Shown here one piece after another: positions 44,987 to 57,201 of a stretch of DNA of 64,000 nucleotides. The position numbers and the translations under genes were made by a program. The DNA is from Spirometra erinaceieuropaei. Taxonomy: Eukaryota; Platyhelminthes; Cestoda; Diphyllobothriidea; Diphyllobothriidae. The notes below the pieces were generated by a model, which saw nothing but the letters and a program-made list of their open reading frames with translations, did no database searches and had not been told where the DNA came from. Each line of letters opens with the position of its first letter. The first letter of the stretch is position 1. Location of the stretch: positions 425,532-489,531 of the forward strand of contig CACRXP010000233.1 of the NCBI GenBank assembly GCA_902702965.1, read 5' to 3'.

Positions 44987-47468
44987 AAGCGTGGTCGTAA
45001 GAAGGCTCGTAGGCGCCAAAGCCAGGATGATTCAGACCTCTCCGATGATCCGATCTATTGTATTTGTCGTTCTTCGCAATGCGACACCTTCATGATGTGA
45101 GCACGGTTTCAGATAACTAACCGTACTTCAGTGCTTGTGATAATTGCGAAGAGTGGTATCATGGTGAATGCATAAACGTGTCACCTAAACAGGCCGAGTG
45201 CATACAAACTTTCTACTGCCAAATCTGTAGAGGTAAACATTTGTGGTTTTCTCTCATGAACGCAAACAGACAAGGACCCGAATTTGCGCATCGAGTTTAA
45301 GAATGAACACCCAAATGGAAAGCAGAGCTACTCGAGTCGCCAAAGGGCTGCAAATATGTCCAGCCCTGTTGCTGGTGCCAGTGAGGACGAAACAGAGGCG
45401 TACCATAGTTCCCGCTCCCGGAAACGCGGACGCAAGCACTCAAACCCTGTCCAGTCCCGAGCTAGGCCGGCAAATAATTTGCCGGTTCGCGGCGACGAGT
45501 CCTCGGAAGACGATATGGAAGTCACGCCCTCTCAGTTTGCGTCGCCTTCCTCGGCATACTCTCAATCGAACAGCCTTCAGGGTTCGTATTCTCAAAGAGG
45601 TTCTAAGCTCGGGCGTGCAACTCCGCCCATGGCTTACGACAACCCATCGAACGCTGACGTGCAGCCGCATTGGCGCCGCGTTCATTCTCGCAATCCACAT
45701 CCATCTCAATGTGGAGAGTGTGAGGGTTGCAAGCGCACAGACGATTGTGGTTCCTGTGAGGTTTGCCGAAGCCCAAAGTTCAAACAAGGGCGTAGTAGAC
45801 AGCGATGTATTTACAGAACCTGCATCGGTATGGACTTCGCATCGTCAAGACGGATAGGAAGGGTTAGACCTTCCTCGAAAATCAGTCCAACGCAGAGGTT
45901 TGCTCCGTTTATTTTAAGGTGAACCCCTATTTTAGTCAGTTGTCTGATTTCGACTACGACTCTCATTTCGATGACTATTCATCGTCCAGACGTTTCATAT
46001 CTGGGGCAACAAAGAGTGGCGCGGCTATGGGCAGCAAGATGAGACGTGGTGATCATCTTCCTGGAGGACTAGGGTCCTCTCGCCACATCCAGGAGCGTGG
46101 CCTTGATCCTCAGTTTCCAAGGAGGGGGTCCTACACTGATGTGACATTGTTTGATAGTGGCGAATTCGGTGGTTCCTATGGCGTTTCACCCGCTCAGCGG
46201 GGCGACAGAAATGGACCCTCTCGGTACAGTGGTTCGCACCATATGCACGCTGACATGGAGCCTCATATAATGAGAAATCCTGGTGAGATGTTGGGTCACG
46301 GCGACGCTTTGGGCCCCGGGGACCCACAAGCAAACTATGAGTCCGATGAAGATGTAGTTCTTCCGGAAATGCGACCATGTAGCGGTCCCGCCTGTTCTAA
46401 GCCTGCCATACGGTCAAGGTATTGCTCCGAAGAATGTCAGCTCCGCCATGAAAGGTAAGCTGGTGCTCTTCACGTCATAATTGTTTAGCAATGTAATGCA
46501 AAGACCTCATCCCGCTTCAAGGTTCAATGGCGCAAAGGAACAAGTCCTGACTCCGTATGTCAAAGTTTACCAGTTGTCCTATTTTTAGATATGCGTTACC
46601 TTATCCGGATCACCTTTACTGTAAGCACCACCGCATGCACAGCTCTCAGAGCTATGGTGTGGACATGAGTATGCCTCTTCATCAAGGTGGTTCGGGGATC
46701 CAAGATGTAATTGACATATATCCATCTTACCAAGGCCAGTTTGTAAGCAGTAATCAATCTGCGAACATGGATTACATGCCTGTCTACGATCAAATAACAG
46801 GGAATGAAATTGCCGGGCTTTCGAACTACAGACGAATATCGAGCTGCAGCGCAAATCCAGTTAATGATGATTTCTCTCTGAACTTTAATTCCTATTCGCA
46901 AGGCAGTCACGTCTCAAAGACCAGTATTCCGGTTGGTCACCCTCGCCAAATTTCCGGCCTCGGCGGTCTAAGTGAACTGAGGGCGGACCGAGGTCGGCCA
47001 CACTTAACCAACGCTGATCACCTCTCGAGTTCCATTGTCGACTCGTCCACTCGGAGCAGCAACAGGATAGTGCCGATGGCTGGTCGACAGCAGCAGCAAC
47101 TGGGCAACTCTGATGTTTTGCCACCCGAACTCTCCCTAGATGCCATAACTCCTACTGTCCGCCCCATTCGAATGTACAACGGACACGGCGGTGGCTCGCA
47201 TGTTGCTGCGGACTACAGGGGCGCGGGCGTCAACTCAGATATTTCCCAAGGGGACGCTGGTGCAGAACTCCTCTCTGCAGATGCTACAGACCTGCTTGAC
47301 GTGGACGGCAATTCATCCTCAGGAATTGGGCCAGCGCCATCCTCCTCTGGTGCCTCTGCGTTCAGACAGGGTGACGATTTCTACATGATGAATGAGAATG
47401 AAAACATGGAAATAAATTGGCCAACATCGCCTGGTGGTGTTGTAACGGCCTCAGCTGGTACAGCGTGA
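44987..47468 (+). CDS. CXXC1: CXXC-type zinc finger protein 1 (CFP1) homologue, PHD + CXXC, N-terminal exon(s) missing
   Basis: Five plus-strand exons: 44987-45096, 45132-45232, 45270-45862, 45940-46454 and 46589-47468 (stop TGA). All junctions are GT-AG and phase-consistent, giving 732 codons. In known animals CFP1 is the chromatin-reading subunit of the SETD1/COMPASS H3K4 methyltransferase: the PHD reads H3K4me3 and CXXC binds unmethylated CpG. Here the PHD is at residues 24-70 (YCICRSSQCDTFMIACDNCE, then EWYHGEC and FYCQICRDKDPN). The CXXC finger is at about 218-256 (CGECEGCKRTDDCGSCEVCR ... RQRCIYRTC). A later cysteine motif (CSGPACSKPAIRSRYCSEEC) is near 415-434. The KFGG signature of canonical CXXC is replaced by KFKQG. 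After the third motif the coiled-coil and Set1-interaction region of CFP1 are absent; a Ser/Gly-rich tail follows. The first exon, upstream in phase 0, was not found. Confidence 0.9.
45097..45269 (+). other. Two very short introns (35 and 37 bases) in CXXC1
   Basis: 45097-45131 (GTGAGC...CTTCAG) and 45233-45269 (GTAAAC...AAACAG). Removing both restores the PHD finger and the CRDKDPN junction exactly, so they are real. Introns this short are characteristic of flatworm genes. Confidence 0.85.
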
Positions 47469-49150
47469 CACACCGCGAGAGGGCCTGATTGTGCCGGATC
47501 CTCCGCATGATTCCACACTGCATGTTGTCCTTGAGCAAAATTTTATCCACATCCGATTTAAGGTAAATTTGAGTTATTTGTCCATTTGAGGCAGCCTATC
47601 ACGTTCGTTTACTCAAAGCACGCCATCAAACCCTGTACAGTGACTATGCACCGAACTCGATTCGCCACATCATGTAAATACCCACCCAGACCAAAGGTCC
47701 TTGCTGTATATTAAGTATTTTGTTGCGGCCTTTACGCCCCCTAGTTATGTTACTTATAGCTTTTTGCCTGTCTTCCCCATAAACGTGTAAAAATTGTGTA
47801 TGTTTATATTTATTTTTAACTCGTGTACATGGCGTTAGCCCTGATATACCATCATTTTGACTCTGTTAACGTTCAAGATTATACAGTATCATCTCTTTCG
47901 GCTTTTTTTGGAGGCGTCCCTATCGCGACCTACCTTATTTGATAAAAATCCTATGGAGTCGCTAGAGTTTTGAGTCCGAGAAGGGTCTTTTCGTATCAGA
48001 AGTCCGGATTAGTTAGATTGACAAGAAAAACGAAACTTCTGTTATCTAGGCAATTTAGACTTATGAGAAAGCGTTATTTAGTCGCTCGGACCACACCATT
48101 AGTAGTAGACTGATCATTGGTATGGCTAGTTGGTCGTCCGTTTGACAAAATCCCATAGCACTATTGGCGGGCGGATGCTGCACTGAGTAGGACATCTGCT
48201 CCCTTCCTCATTAATGCTTCACCCCAAGGGTCAAGCGGGATTTGTGTCATCCTCTGTACTGTAGTCCACCCCTTCCGGACTGTCTTCAATGCGCATAATA
48301 ATTTTTCCGATATTGGAGACCGCAGATAGCACTGTCTCGGCATTCTCTGGGTACAGGAAAAGGCCAGACTGTGTTTTGTGCTGGGGATTTGTTCGTGATT
48401 CTGTGCTGTGTAGTCGGAAACGGATTTTCTTTTCTTGTACGCCATCCTCTGCCTTTCAAAGAATCACGGTCCTGCCCGTCATAACGTAGACTCCAGTTTT
48501 CTGCGTCTCCCCACTATGCTATTTTTTTACAACCTAGCGGGATTTGCGCACACGAATGGTTCCTTATACCTTGCGGCGGTGGGCTGTCCCATGCCTTCAG
48601 ATTCCGTTGTGTGCCGAATGTGCCCTTTTACACAATGAGGCTAATCTGGTCGCCAGCTGGAAGTCGACCTTGTTAGACAAGTTACACTGTGGGGTATGGC
48701 TGGCTGACCACTTGGTAAGCGCGAAGTACCCACTCCAAGGTCTGCGGTCTGCAGTACTCTTCGATCTCGTATGTATTGCGTGTGAAATGGCCACTGGAGC
48801 GAATACTGGGTTTATGCTTGCTGGATGTCATTTACGTGGACAGATGCAGTCGGGAAACGGAGGAAGGTAGGGGTAAGGGAGATTTTACACGTTCGGCCAC
48901 GGGTTTTACCTTGTGGACTGTTGTGGTGTTCTCACTCGTGGTCCGAGTAGTGTTTCTCCGGCCTGGTGTGCAACATGGTGCGTATTCTGCCACTACGGTC
49001 TGAGGCGTAATTAATTGACGTACCGGTCCTTGAGCAGTACATCCATCTGACCCTGCTGACCGAAGTTTCAATACGAAGTTAAAGCGGTTTAGCCGTCGTG
49101 TGTCACTCGCTTTGATTTCCGAACGCGCTGCAGGTGGACGCGGTGAGGCT
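47469..49150. other. CXXC1 3' flank and intergenic sequence
   Basis: No canonical AATAAA was found soon after the CXXC1 stop. No other gene was recognised. Confidence 0.4.
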
Positions 49151-49167
49151 TGCGACCCTAGACATCG

Positions 49168-49521
49168 TCAGATTCGCGTTAATGGGGATACTGGAGCGAT
49201 TCCGGACTGAGTAGGGTAGCCTGCTGAGGGGGACTGTAGAAATCTAGGCCTCAATTTCGTCATCGGTCCTGATGTTCGTTGGCACGACGCCTTCACGGCA
49301 CGGAACTTGTTCATATCTGTGAACGGGGTTCCATTGTCGCCTACCATGGCCTCGTTGTATTCCTCGGTTGACGGCGCTTGGTGCATGGTCGTTGCATTTT
49401 CTGTGCCAATGGCTGGTCCGACGTCCAAGTTACAGGAGTCGAAGTGGTCTACGCTCCGCCTCATTTCGGCCTTGGCAGTGGTGTACGGCGTGCAACCGTC
49501 GGTGAATGAGGTCGTGGGCAC
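49168..49521 (-). mobile_element. LTR-retrotransposon integrase relic
   Basis: The minus-strand frame contains MVGDNGTPFTDMNKFRAVKA followed by SCQRTSGP. This matches the second catalytic block of retroviral-type integrases (VSDNGxxFTxxxFxxFCxxxG) in Gypsy/Pao elements. The preceding residues, WxxVDHFD-like and TTMHQAPSTEEYNEA, fit the DxxG-to-TT spacing loosely. Neither LTRs nor a reverse transcriptase were found nearby, although 49.5-51.4 kb looks like decayed coding sequence. Confidence 0.42.
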
Positions 49522-51716
49522 TGACCATAGTCACCGATCTTTGTCTGTGTGCGCCGTATGGTGTGTAGCCAATATTGATCCCCTACCGCTCCTAACGGCA
49601 AGCTTCCATCAACATAGTGGAAATTATGAAAGCAAAGCTGTAGCGACCCTAGTTCACACTATTTGTCATTGCTAAGGCTCCCATGGCGCATGCCATATCG
49701 TTGTGCAGTTGACTGACCATCGGTATCACTCCGGACATGCGGATTTTCTTACCAGACTCCGGGGCCCGTGTCGACTCTCTGGCTATGTTTGAATCCACAG
49801 AAGTGGGATAGTGGCCAATCTTCATTTCGTACTTTTCCGCAGCTGCCCCGCTGCGAAGGTCACGTCAGTGGTTCCATGGTTTCCCCTGAATCCCTATGCG
49901 TTTTTGCCCGGGTGGGATTCAGGATTGTTGAGTGGGACTCGGGAGATTTCGCAAAAACTACTGAGAAGGCAGATTCTTACGGTGATATCCGCCAATTTGG
50001 CGGACTGCGTGTTTGTGCGGGTGAACACCGCCCTTCTGAGGTCTTGCGGGATTTGTCCTTGCGACATGTGTGCACGCCTCCACGAATTGATGCTAATCGT
50101 ATTTGCAGGTTTTGGGTGACCTTGAGTCGGCGCCCAGAGCATGTTGACTGGACATTTGCTGCACAGTCTCACGTCTCCCGCATGAGGGGTGGACGGTTAG
50201 GTTCAACATTAGTTTTGACTCGAGGCAGTCCGCCGGTGGCTTCCTCACAGATTGCGGATAGGCGGCTAAGGCGCTCGAGGATCCGCCATGTCCAACAATA
50301 TGGGTGTTCCATCTAGACTGGACAGCGGCACAGTTCCGATGAGTCTGGGACCGTAGGCCACCTTGTTGGCCGCGAAGTTCTTTGTTCCAGCTCTGTCAAC
50401 GTAACCCTGCGTTTAGTGTGTCTCGCTGGTCAGCCAGTTGTTCCACACCTCCCTTAACCCCCATCACATTTGACGTCGGTACTGAAAGAACGACGTTTTA
50501 TGTTGGACCATGTTATTACAAATGTAGGTCCTGTGAGTTTGTTTCACTCGGAGATCAGTCGCTGCGTCCCCTCGTCGGGGTAATCATTACCAATGTTGGT
50601 GCTTTCGACGTTACGTTAGGCCTTTACCACGAAAACTTCGGTGGCGATTATGCCTTTTTACAATTGCTTAGCCCGACAGTTGTCATTGGCGATGCCGAAG
50701 GTGCATCCACGTTGTCTTCCTGCTGTAAACATTCGGGCAGCTTTGTCCATGTATACTCGGCTTTCGGCACAGACATGAGGAGGCGCGTAGATCTTCGAAA
50801 AACTTCTGCGTGCAGTTTGTGTCTGAACTTGAGGCGAACGCAGGCGCTAAAAGTGGTGGCGTTTTTTTTCTCCGCGAAGTGGGAGTTACACTGAAATAGT
50901 TTTTTTGCGAGAGGGAAGGTGGTGTCTCGTCGACATCGTTTCTGATGGCGAAGGTGATGCCATGGTAATGGCATTCGACACCGAGACAACCGATTTAGAT
51001 GAGTCTCGTTCAACTGCTCTTGTTACGAGAGGCGGGTGTCGTAGAGTGCAGCGAGGCGCACACTACTACGAGCACAGCAGTCATTCTGTCCGGCTGATTG
51101 GCCTCTGAACGAGAATGGGCATTCCAGAGGGAGTGGAATGACTTTGACAGAAAGGATGGGGGTGGGGACGACGGTTGTTTTGACGGCCTGCTCGGCGTTC
51201 TAGAGCCACGGCCATATCGTAGGCGGCATGATTACCAGAGTTCTCAGAGCACATTTTCCAGCCCCTTCCGTCATGAGAAGATTAACAATGTTTCGCTAAA
51301 TAGGGTTGCTTTCAAGTTCCGTTATCAGTCAGGACTTCGGCATAATGGGGAAACGACCCGAAATAGCATGGATCACGTATGGGATTGTATACTGGTTTGT
51401 CTGTAGAACTTTTACGGTTGGGAGTAACGAGCGCGAGGCCGGGAAATGTGATTGACTTAGTATACTACCGCTGTCTACGCAGGCCACCGATTTAAGCAGA
51501 CCTCATATGCACAGGTTTATCTCATCGGAAAAATCCACGGAATACCCTTGTTTGACACGGTCTTCCAGTAGAAATGGGTTAACAAAATGATCGCTGCGCA
51601 GAGCGCATCATCGTACCAGAGCTTGGTGCCACGTTATGGCTGACCTGGGTAACCAGCACATATATCGAGGAGTGCGGAACAATGCCACTCCTACAAGCTG
51701 TATCACTCCTCACCAT
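49522..51716. other. Unassigned, probably decayed transposon sequence
   Basis: Long overlapping open frames occur on both strands (for example 49768-50316 and 50382-50894 plus, 50648-51013 minus), none with recognisable domains. The neighbouring integrase relic suggests a degraded LTR element. Confidence 0.3.
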
Positions 51717-54650
51717 AGTTGGTACGACTGCAACCATATCTGATTTAGCCAGCTTCAATTATGTTCCGAATTGTACCCCTCCACGCGTGACGATCTGCGG
51801 CAGCAGATCCGATCAGCTCAACCCATTCACTTAACCCGGGACGAAGGCCGAATACCAAAGGTTCAAGAACCACTTCCATGTCTTGACGAACGGTGTCAAG
51901 CCAGGTTTTTAGTTGACCCCCTCTTCGACGCCTACAATGGGTTATCGGTGTTAGATCGAGGGCAGTAGTACTATCACCTGCGGTGGAAGACGAAGAAAAT
52001 GCCACCTCAGTCGTCTTTACTGGATAATCTGGGTTATCCTCGCGATGTCGCAGCGAGTGCAGGCTGCCTCGTTTGAGACCAAGTCGGTGTATCTCACTCG
52101 AAGGATGGTCCTCAAGCAGCGGTAGTCAAATACCTCCAGTTTTCGCTCGTCCTCCACGCGCACAGCCCAGAATTCACAACCATAGAGAAGGACAGGCCGG
52201 ACAGATGCACGGTACACGCAAGTCTTAGTGGCGATGGAGAGGTCGCGTCGGATCCATAGGCATTTTCCAAGGCCTGAGAAAACCTGGCGGACGGCAGCAG
52301 CAGTTCAGGAGACAATATCGTCCTTAATCTGTCCATTCAGCAGCAGTCTCACCCCGAGGCATTTAAAACCGTCTACATTAAGTTGATAGCCGTCAATCCC
52401 GCGAGGTGCCTTCTCCTGATCAGGGATGCAGCTTGAAAACGTTTTAGTCTCCTCAGCATTTGTGGATAAACCGACCGAATTAGCGACCTCGTTCACCCGT
52501 GACACCATAGACTGCAGATCATCAAAACTTGAAGCTAGTAAGGTTATATCATGGGCATAATCGAGCTCAGCTAGTCGGTGTCCGGGTGAAAATTCAACAC
52601 CGTCACCTTCGTGTATGGCCCTTCCGAGAATCCAGTCAATGGCGTAGTTGAACAGAATGGTCGCAGGATACAACCCAGTCGAACGCCAAACCGAATACCG
52701 AACGTTTGGGGAAGATTGTTATGGGTCGTGACTCGCGTAGTGGTGGACTATAATAGGCCTTGATCATGGTGATGATTTCTGGCGGTGCACCATCTAGTGC
52801 CATTATCTGCCAGGGGAGCTACGATGGACAGAGTCGAACGCGGTGGCAAAGTCGGCAGGACAGATATCTGTCGGTAGTTATTAGCCATGCGGAATTCGAG
52901 AATGCGCCTCAATGTGAGTACTTGGTCTGCGCATCCACGTTCAGCACGGAATCCAGCTTGGTTGGGCCTCTTCCTAGAGTCGCGGACAGCCCTGACTCGC
53001 CTGAGAAGAACAACAACGAAGGTCCTCACAGCAGCGTTGATGAGGTTTATGCCGCGGTAGTTATCGAATCTCGTCCTGTTTCCCTTGAGGATAGGTACAA
53101 GGACTCGCCAGCTCGTAATCAGGAACAACCTCGTCTCTCCACGTTTGTTCAATTACCTCATTGGGCCAGGGCGTCAGTGTCGACATAAGACTTGTAGATT
53201 TCAGGAGGTATACCGTCCTCTTCGGATACCTTGTTGTTGTGTAGCTTTTGTATGACATTGGCGACTTCTCCTTCAGAAGGGGGATCGCATAATACTGCCC
53301 GGTTTGTAGTGGGGAGAAACTCCGCTGCAAGGGCGTGGCGGGTCTGGCATAGAAGTGCTCACGCCAGCGCTCGAGTGTGGCCGATTTGTCAGGAATAAGG
53401 CCACCATTCATGTTGAGAACAGTCACTCACTGCGGGAGGGCTTACCACAAAGTTGGCGGATAAGTTGGTACAGTTTTCGAGTGTCACCAACGTTCGGGGC
53501 CTGTTCCTTGGAGGTCGCTATTTCGGCCCAATATTGCTTCCGGTCATCCTTGGCCGACTTTTCCGTCATCTTTCGGAGTTGGTGGAAGGAATTATTGTTA
53601 CGGGACCTGGATCGAGCCGTCTGAGCAGATAACTACAGAGTTCCTTCGCTGATCCAGTTACTGCGGCGTCGCTGGGTGTATTCAAGAATTTTCTCAGCTG
53701 CCTCGTAAACTGATGTTTTCAGTGACGACCACTAATTATGCCTTCTTTGTCCGCTCGGGTCGTAAAACAGGATTGCATTTCTCTGTCCGAAACCTCGGTA
53801 GTGCTGGGCTGTCGGACTTTTGCGACATAAAAACGTCTAGGACGTGGCATTTTGGGTGCGGAGGAGAGGTGAACTTTTAAGCGTGTACGAGCGAGGACAT
53901 GGTCCGACCCATAGGCGTTACCAGTTTCGGCACCACGCATCGATCCGTTGTTGTGAGCGCAGCTGCGGGACCTTGAGCTAACTAGAATGCAGCTAGTCTG
54001 ACTGATCGTATAGTCCTCGTTTGAATACCAGGTCAGCAGAGGTTTTTTGCGATACTGGAAGCACGTGTTGGTGACGGGCAGTCGGTTCTGATCAGCACTG
54101 TTCAGCAATCTCCCGCCATTGTCACACCGAGAACCAATCCAAAAGCGACCAATAAGGTGACTGTCAGTAGAGTCGCCAGATCGAGTCCGGCTACTCCAAT
54201 CCCCGGCAACAATCAGCAGATCGCGGCGAGGGAGTCTTTTAACTAATGCTTGCAGCTGCAACTAAAACGCCTCTTCATCGCGCTGTTCGGTAGCTGAAGT
54301 TGGTGCATACACAGAAACAATGGAGATGTTTGTGAAGTGACCCTTCGGTCGCACGTAGGCCACCAAGTCACTGGCTGGGTTCCAAGCGAGTAAAACAAGG
54401 TTCGCTTGTTTCGAGAGGGCGATCGCTACACCGTGTCTACCAGAAGAGTTGCGTGTGCCGCTGTGATATAGGGTGAAAGGTGAATCAACTCCAGGGATCT
54501 TTATTTCCTGCTAGGCTGAGCCAGGAAGTCGAACTTCAGACAAGCATCGGACATGCACTTTGTACTGATAAAGGCTGCGCGCGCTCGGACTTTGAGTACC
54601 AGGGTTAAGGGACGTTCGAGCATTCCAGAATCCAATACCAAGAGTCCGTC
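51717..54650 (-). mobile_element. RTE-type non-LTR retrotransposon with endonuclease and reverse transcriptase (decayed)
   Basis: Minus strand, from about 54650 to 51717. Endonuclease: SGTRNSSGRHGVAIALSKQA and SIVSVYAPTSATEQRDEEAF (54.46-54.27 kb, joined by a stop to the next frame), then RDLLIVAGDWSSRTRSGD, NRLPVTNTCFQYRKKPLLTW and GSDHVLARTRL (54261-53719). Reverse transcriptase: NEVIEQTWRDEVVPDYELAS region, FDNYRGINLINAAVRTF, RPNQAGFRAERGCADQVLTL (53.15-52.75 kb), LDYAHDITLLASSFDDLQSM (52.55 kb, YADD changed to YAHD). C-terminal: SVRPVLLYGCEFWAVRVEDE (52.2 kb) and GGQLKTWLDTVRQDMEVVLE (51.9 kb). At least four frame breaks. This is the family of the fragments at 7.8 and 19.6 kb. Confidence 0.88.
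53719..54261 (-). pseudogene. RTE endonuclease piece
   Basis: An open stretch of 180 codons carrying VAGDWSSRT (the GDWN catalytic motif with Asn replaced by Ser), TWYSNEDYTISQTSCILV (normally ending QIDYILV) and GSDHVLARTRLKVHLSSAP. The Ser and Thr-Ser changes hit conserved catalytic/structural positions, so the enzyme would be inactive even without the frameshifts. Confidence 0.8.
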
Positions 54651-55976
54651 CCCGATTGAGTAGTGCAGCTTACATACTATTCGCCCGCAGCACTGGATCG
54701 GGTTTTCGGAGCGCGTCGGTTCGCGCAAACTCCGTAGCACGGGTCGTAATACTGTAGTCGGACATATTTCATGGGGTTTCTTCGGAATTTTGAGTACAGG
54801 CGGGTGCCCGACGGCCGCTCGGATTGTTTGTTCGAGGTTGTCTTCTCCAGCGCTTTGGTTCAAGAGCCTAGCCACGAGGCAGCAGTTGCAAGCAAACTTA
54901 TTTAATGGCGATTCACGGTTGCCATGTCACAGAGTCGTCATCGGACTTTGCGGCTTTTTTATAAGTCTTTAAGTGTGCCAGATCTCACTCCACACCCTGG
55001 TAGCACTGTCGCTGCTGGTCCGCGACTGCTTATTCGTCAGTCCTGAGTCTGCTTATTTTGCAGCTAACCTTCACTGAAGGCCGTTCCACTATTCGCCACT
55101 TGTGTACGCGCCGGGTAGCCAGCAGGTAGGCTAACGAGCAACCCGTCTTCCCGGGCAAGCCATCTTCCTGGCCACCCGTCTTCACCATCCTATTTCGACA
55201 GCCGTAAACCCCACTCTCCATCACTCACAAACAAATATGCCAATTCGTCCTAATTCACGATGGCCGCACAATTTGTTCGTAGTTTGTAAGGCGTGCTTTG
55301 GCGATCATAGTTTCGATGAACGCGTTTAACTGTGGAGACATTTCGGAAGTACTTGATCATTTTTGGTAGGACTCACCGGTTGAGGTTAATGCTGCGACAG
55401 CTCCCTAAGCATAAAATTTCGAACCAGGCTTTCATCGCGTGGTTGTAGCGTGGCGTTCTTATTGTTGGTGCTGCAACTACTGTTAGTATTGGGACCTGGG
55501 AATGGGAAAAAGTCTGAGATCGACTTCTCAGCACATTCTCCCCACTATAAACGGTCTGACGCGCTTGGAGCTATTACGGTGCGCAAAAAACGGTGGCTTG
55601 GAAGGTTGCCAACTGACGGGCCTCGCAGTCGGCCCAGAGTATGTTTGAGCGGAGTGGGGAGACTAGCAGACTGAAAGTCAGACTGCAATGCCTCTATGGT
55701 ACTCGAACTCCGTGGGATCCGAGTCGCCCCTTTTTTCTGGTTGTATGAAATCCCGGTAAGTATACGTTGTGGACCATCGGCTGTGGTGGTACGCCCAAGT
55801 GCAGGTTTACGCCGTCCTTTCGCTCCCCCCCCCCTTATTGACTCTGTCTGGACGCCGGGTTCAAGTGGGGAAGAGGGGAGTGAGGTAGATTCAGCGCAAA
55901 TCTACCAACACTTTATTCTACTTAACGCATAGGTCACCGTCCCAGTTCTCACCCTGCGATGGGGCAGACGATGGCA
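54651..55976. other. No recognised gene
   Basis: The leucine-rich frame at 55450-55674 resembles a signal peptide only because of CTG/TTG triplet repetition. A run of ten C lies at about 55825. Confidence 0.35.
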
Positions 55977-56183
55977 CACAGGACTGGCATAATTTAATGC
56001 GGGTGGGTAGGCTGTCTAGTTCTGGAGAGTGATGGCATATGGGCAACGGTTGTTTTCGCCCATCAGTTGTGGCGGTTATCAGGTGGATTTCCGTACTCTT
56101 TCATTGACCTTCACATGAGAATCGGGCAACATGTTGATCCAGGATGGCATGACCACCTCGTGCAACCAGATGCCCCTTTCCAC
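55977..56183 (+). repeat. Direct repeat, copy 1 (about 207 bases)
   Basis: Starts CACAGGACTGGCATAATTTA and runs through GGGCAACGGTTGTTTTCGCC and GGATGGCATGACCACCTCGT. It is nearly identical to the copy at 57202-57417 apart from scattered changes. Arms are in the same orientation, 1225 bases apart. Confidence 0.9.
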
Positions 56184-57201
56184 GGTGGACGCCGTCAGCA
56201 ACGACGGTCGAACGTTCACTGTTAATATTAGGGTAGTAGCTCTTATGCAGGATGTGAAAACATCCGACAAAGTTAAACTAGACCTTGAACGTGCGTGCGC
56301 ATCTAAGACGTGCGCAAAAGTTGTTGTCAGTTCTGTTTTCCTCATTTCAAATTTGCGCTCTTGTCGTTTTTCTCCGGCCTGGAATATTTTAGCCGTCTCG
56401 AAGGCTGGGAATCTTGTTTTGGAGGCTAGATTCTACGGAAGGATTCAGCCTTGTGCAGGTGTTCAGACTATGGTCTTTTGATATTTTATGTAATGACAGT
56501 GTTACGGCCGAACCTATCGTCCCAGCTGGCCTGCCCAGTGCCAATTCATGTTTTGAAGTCGTCGAGCGCAATAAAATTGCCCGCCTTTGGTACAGAAGTA
56601 AAAGGACAATAAGGGTTCTCATAGAATTTGGCGCTGGCGATGATGGTGGATTTCTTCTCGTGGATCCTCATTGAGGTCCAATGGTTATTGATCCCGTTCG
56701 GAAATGTTAGCAGTATTCGACGGTGTTGTTGGCTGCAACTCTATCGTCTTCCTGCAACAAACGCTCCAGACGGAGATGTGTGTCCTTCCGATTGCATTGA
56801 ATTGTCCTTGATTAGCAATGTGGGTGTCATAAAAGGCGGTGACGCCTAGGTGACGAGCTCCTAGACGACTGGACCTTACCTTCTCACTGGTCACTTAGAA
56901 GTGGGCTATCTAAAGCCGAACAGATATTCCAAGTAGCCAAATTTAACAAAGTCACACAGGCGGAAGACCAGCGTAAACCAATTTTTGTATTTAAATTGTG
57001 TTTGTGAACCAAAAAACGCTGTCCACTTTATGGAGCGGGTGGAAACTCAACACCCTAGGGTATTATTGCTAGCCCTTGCACACAGATAGGGTTGGTTAGG
57101 TACCGAGGCGAGTGACGGACTCCAATAAAATCCACAACCTTTTAATAAGAAAACGACCCGAATTAGACTTGAGCGTTAACTGGCATGCATATGACCTACA
57201 C

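Noticed and set aside
49768..50894. Plus-strand frames of 182 and 170 codons
   Set aside because: No domain recognised; they overlap probable decayed minus-strand transposon sequence and lack splice or start support.
55450..55674. Frame starting with a signal-peptide-like leucine run
   Set aside because: The leucine run comes from CTG/TTG triplet repetition and the rest has no protein-like character.
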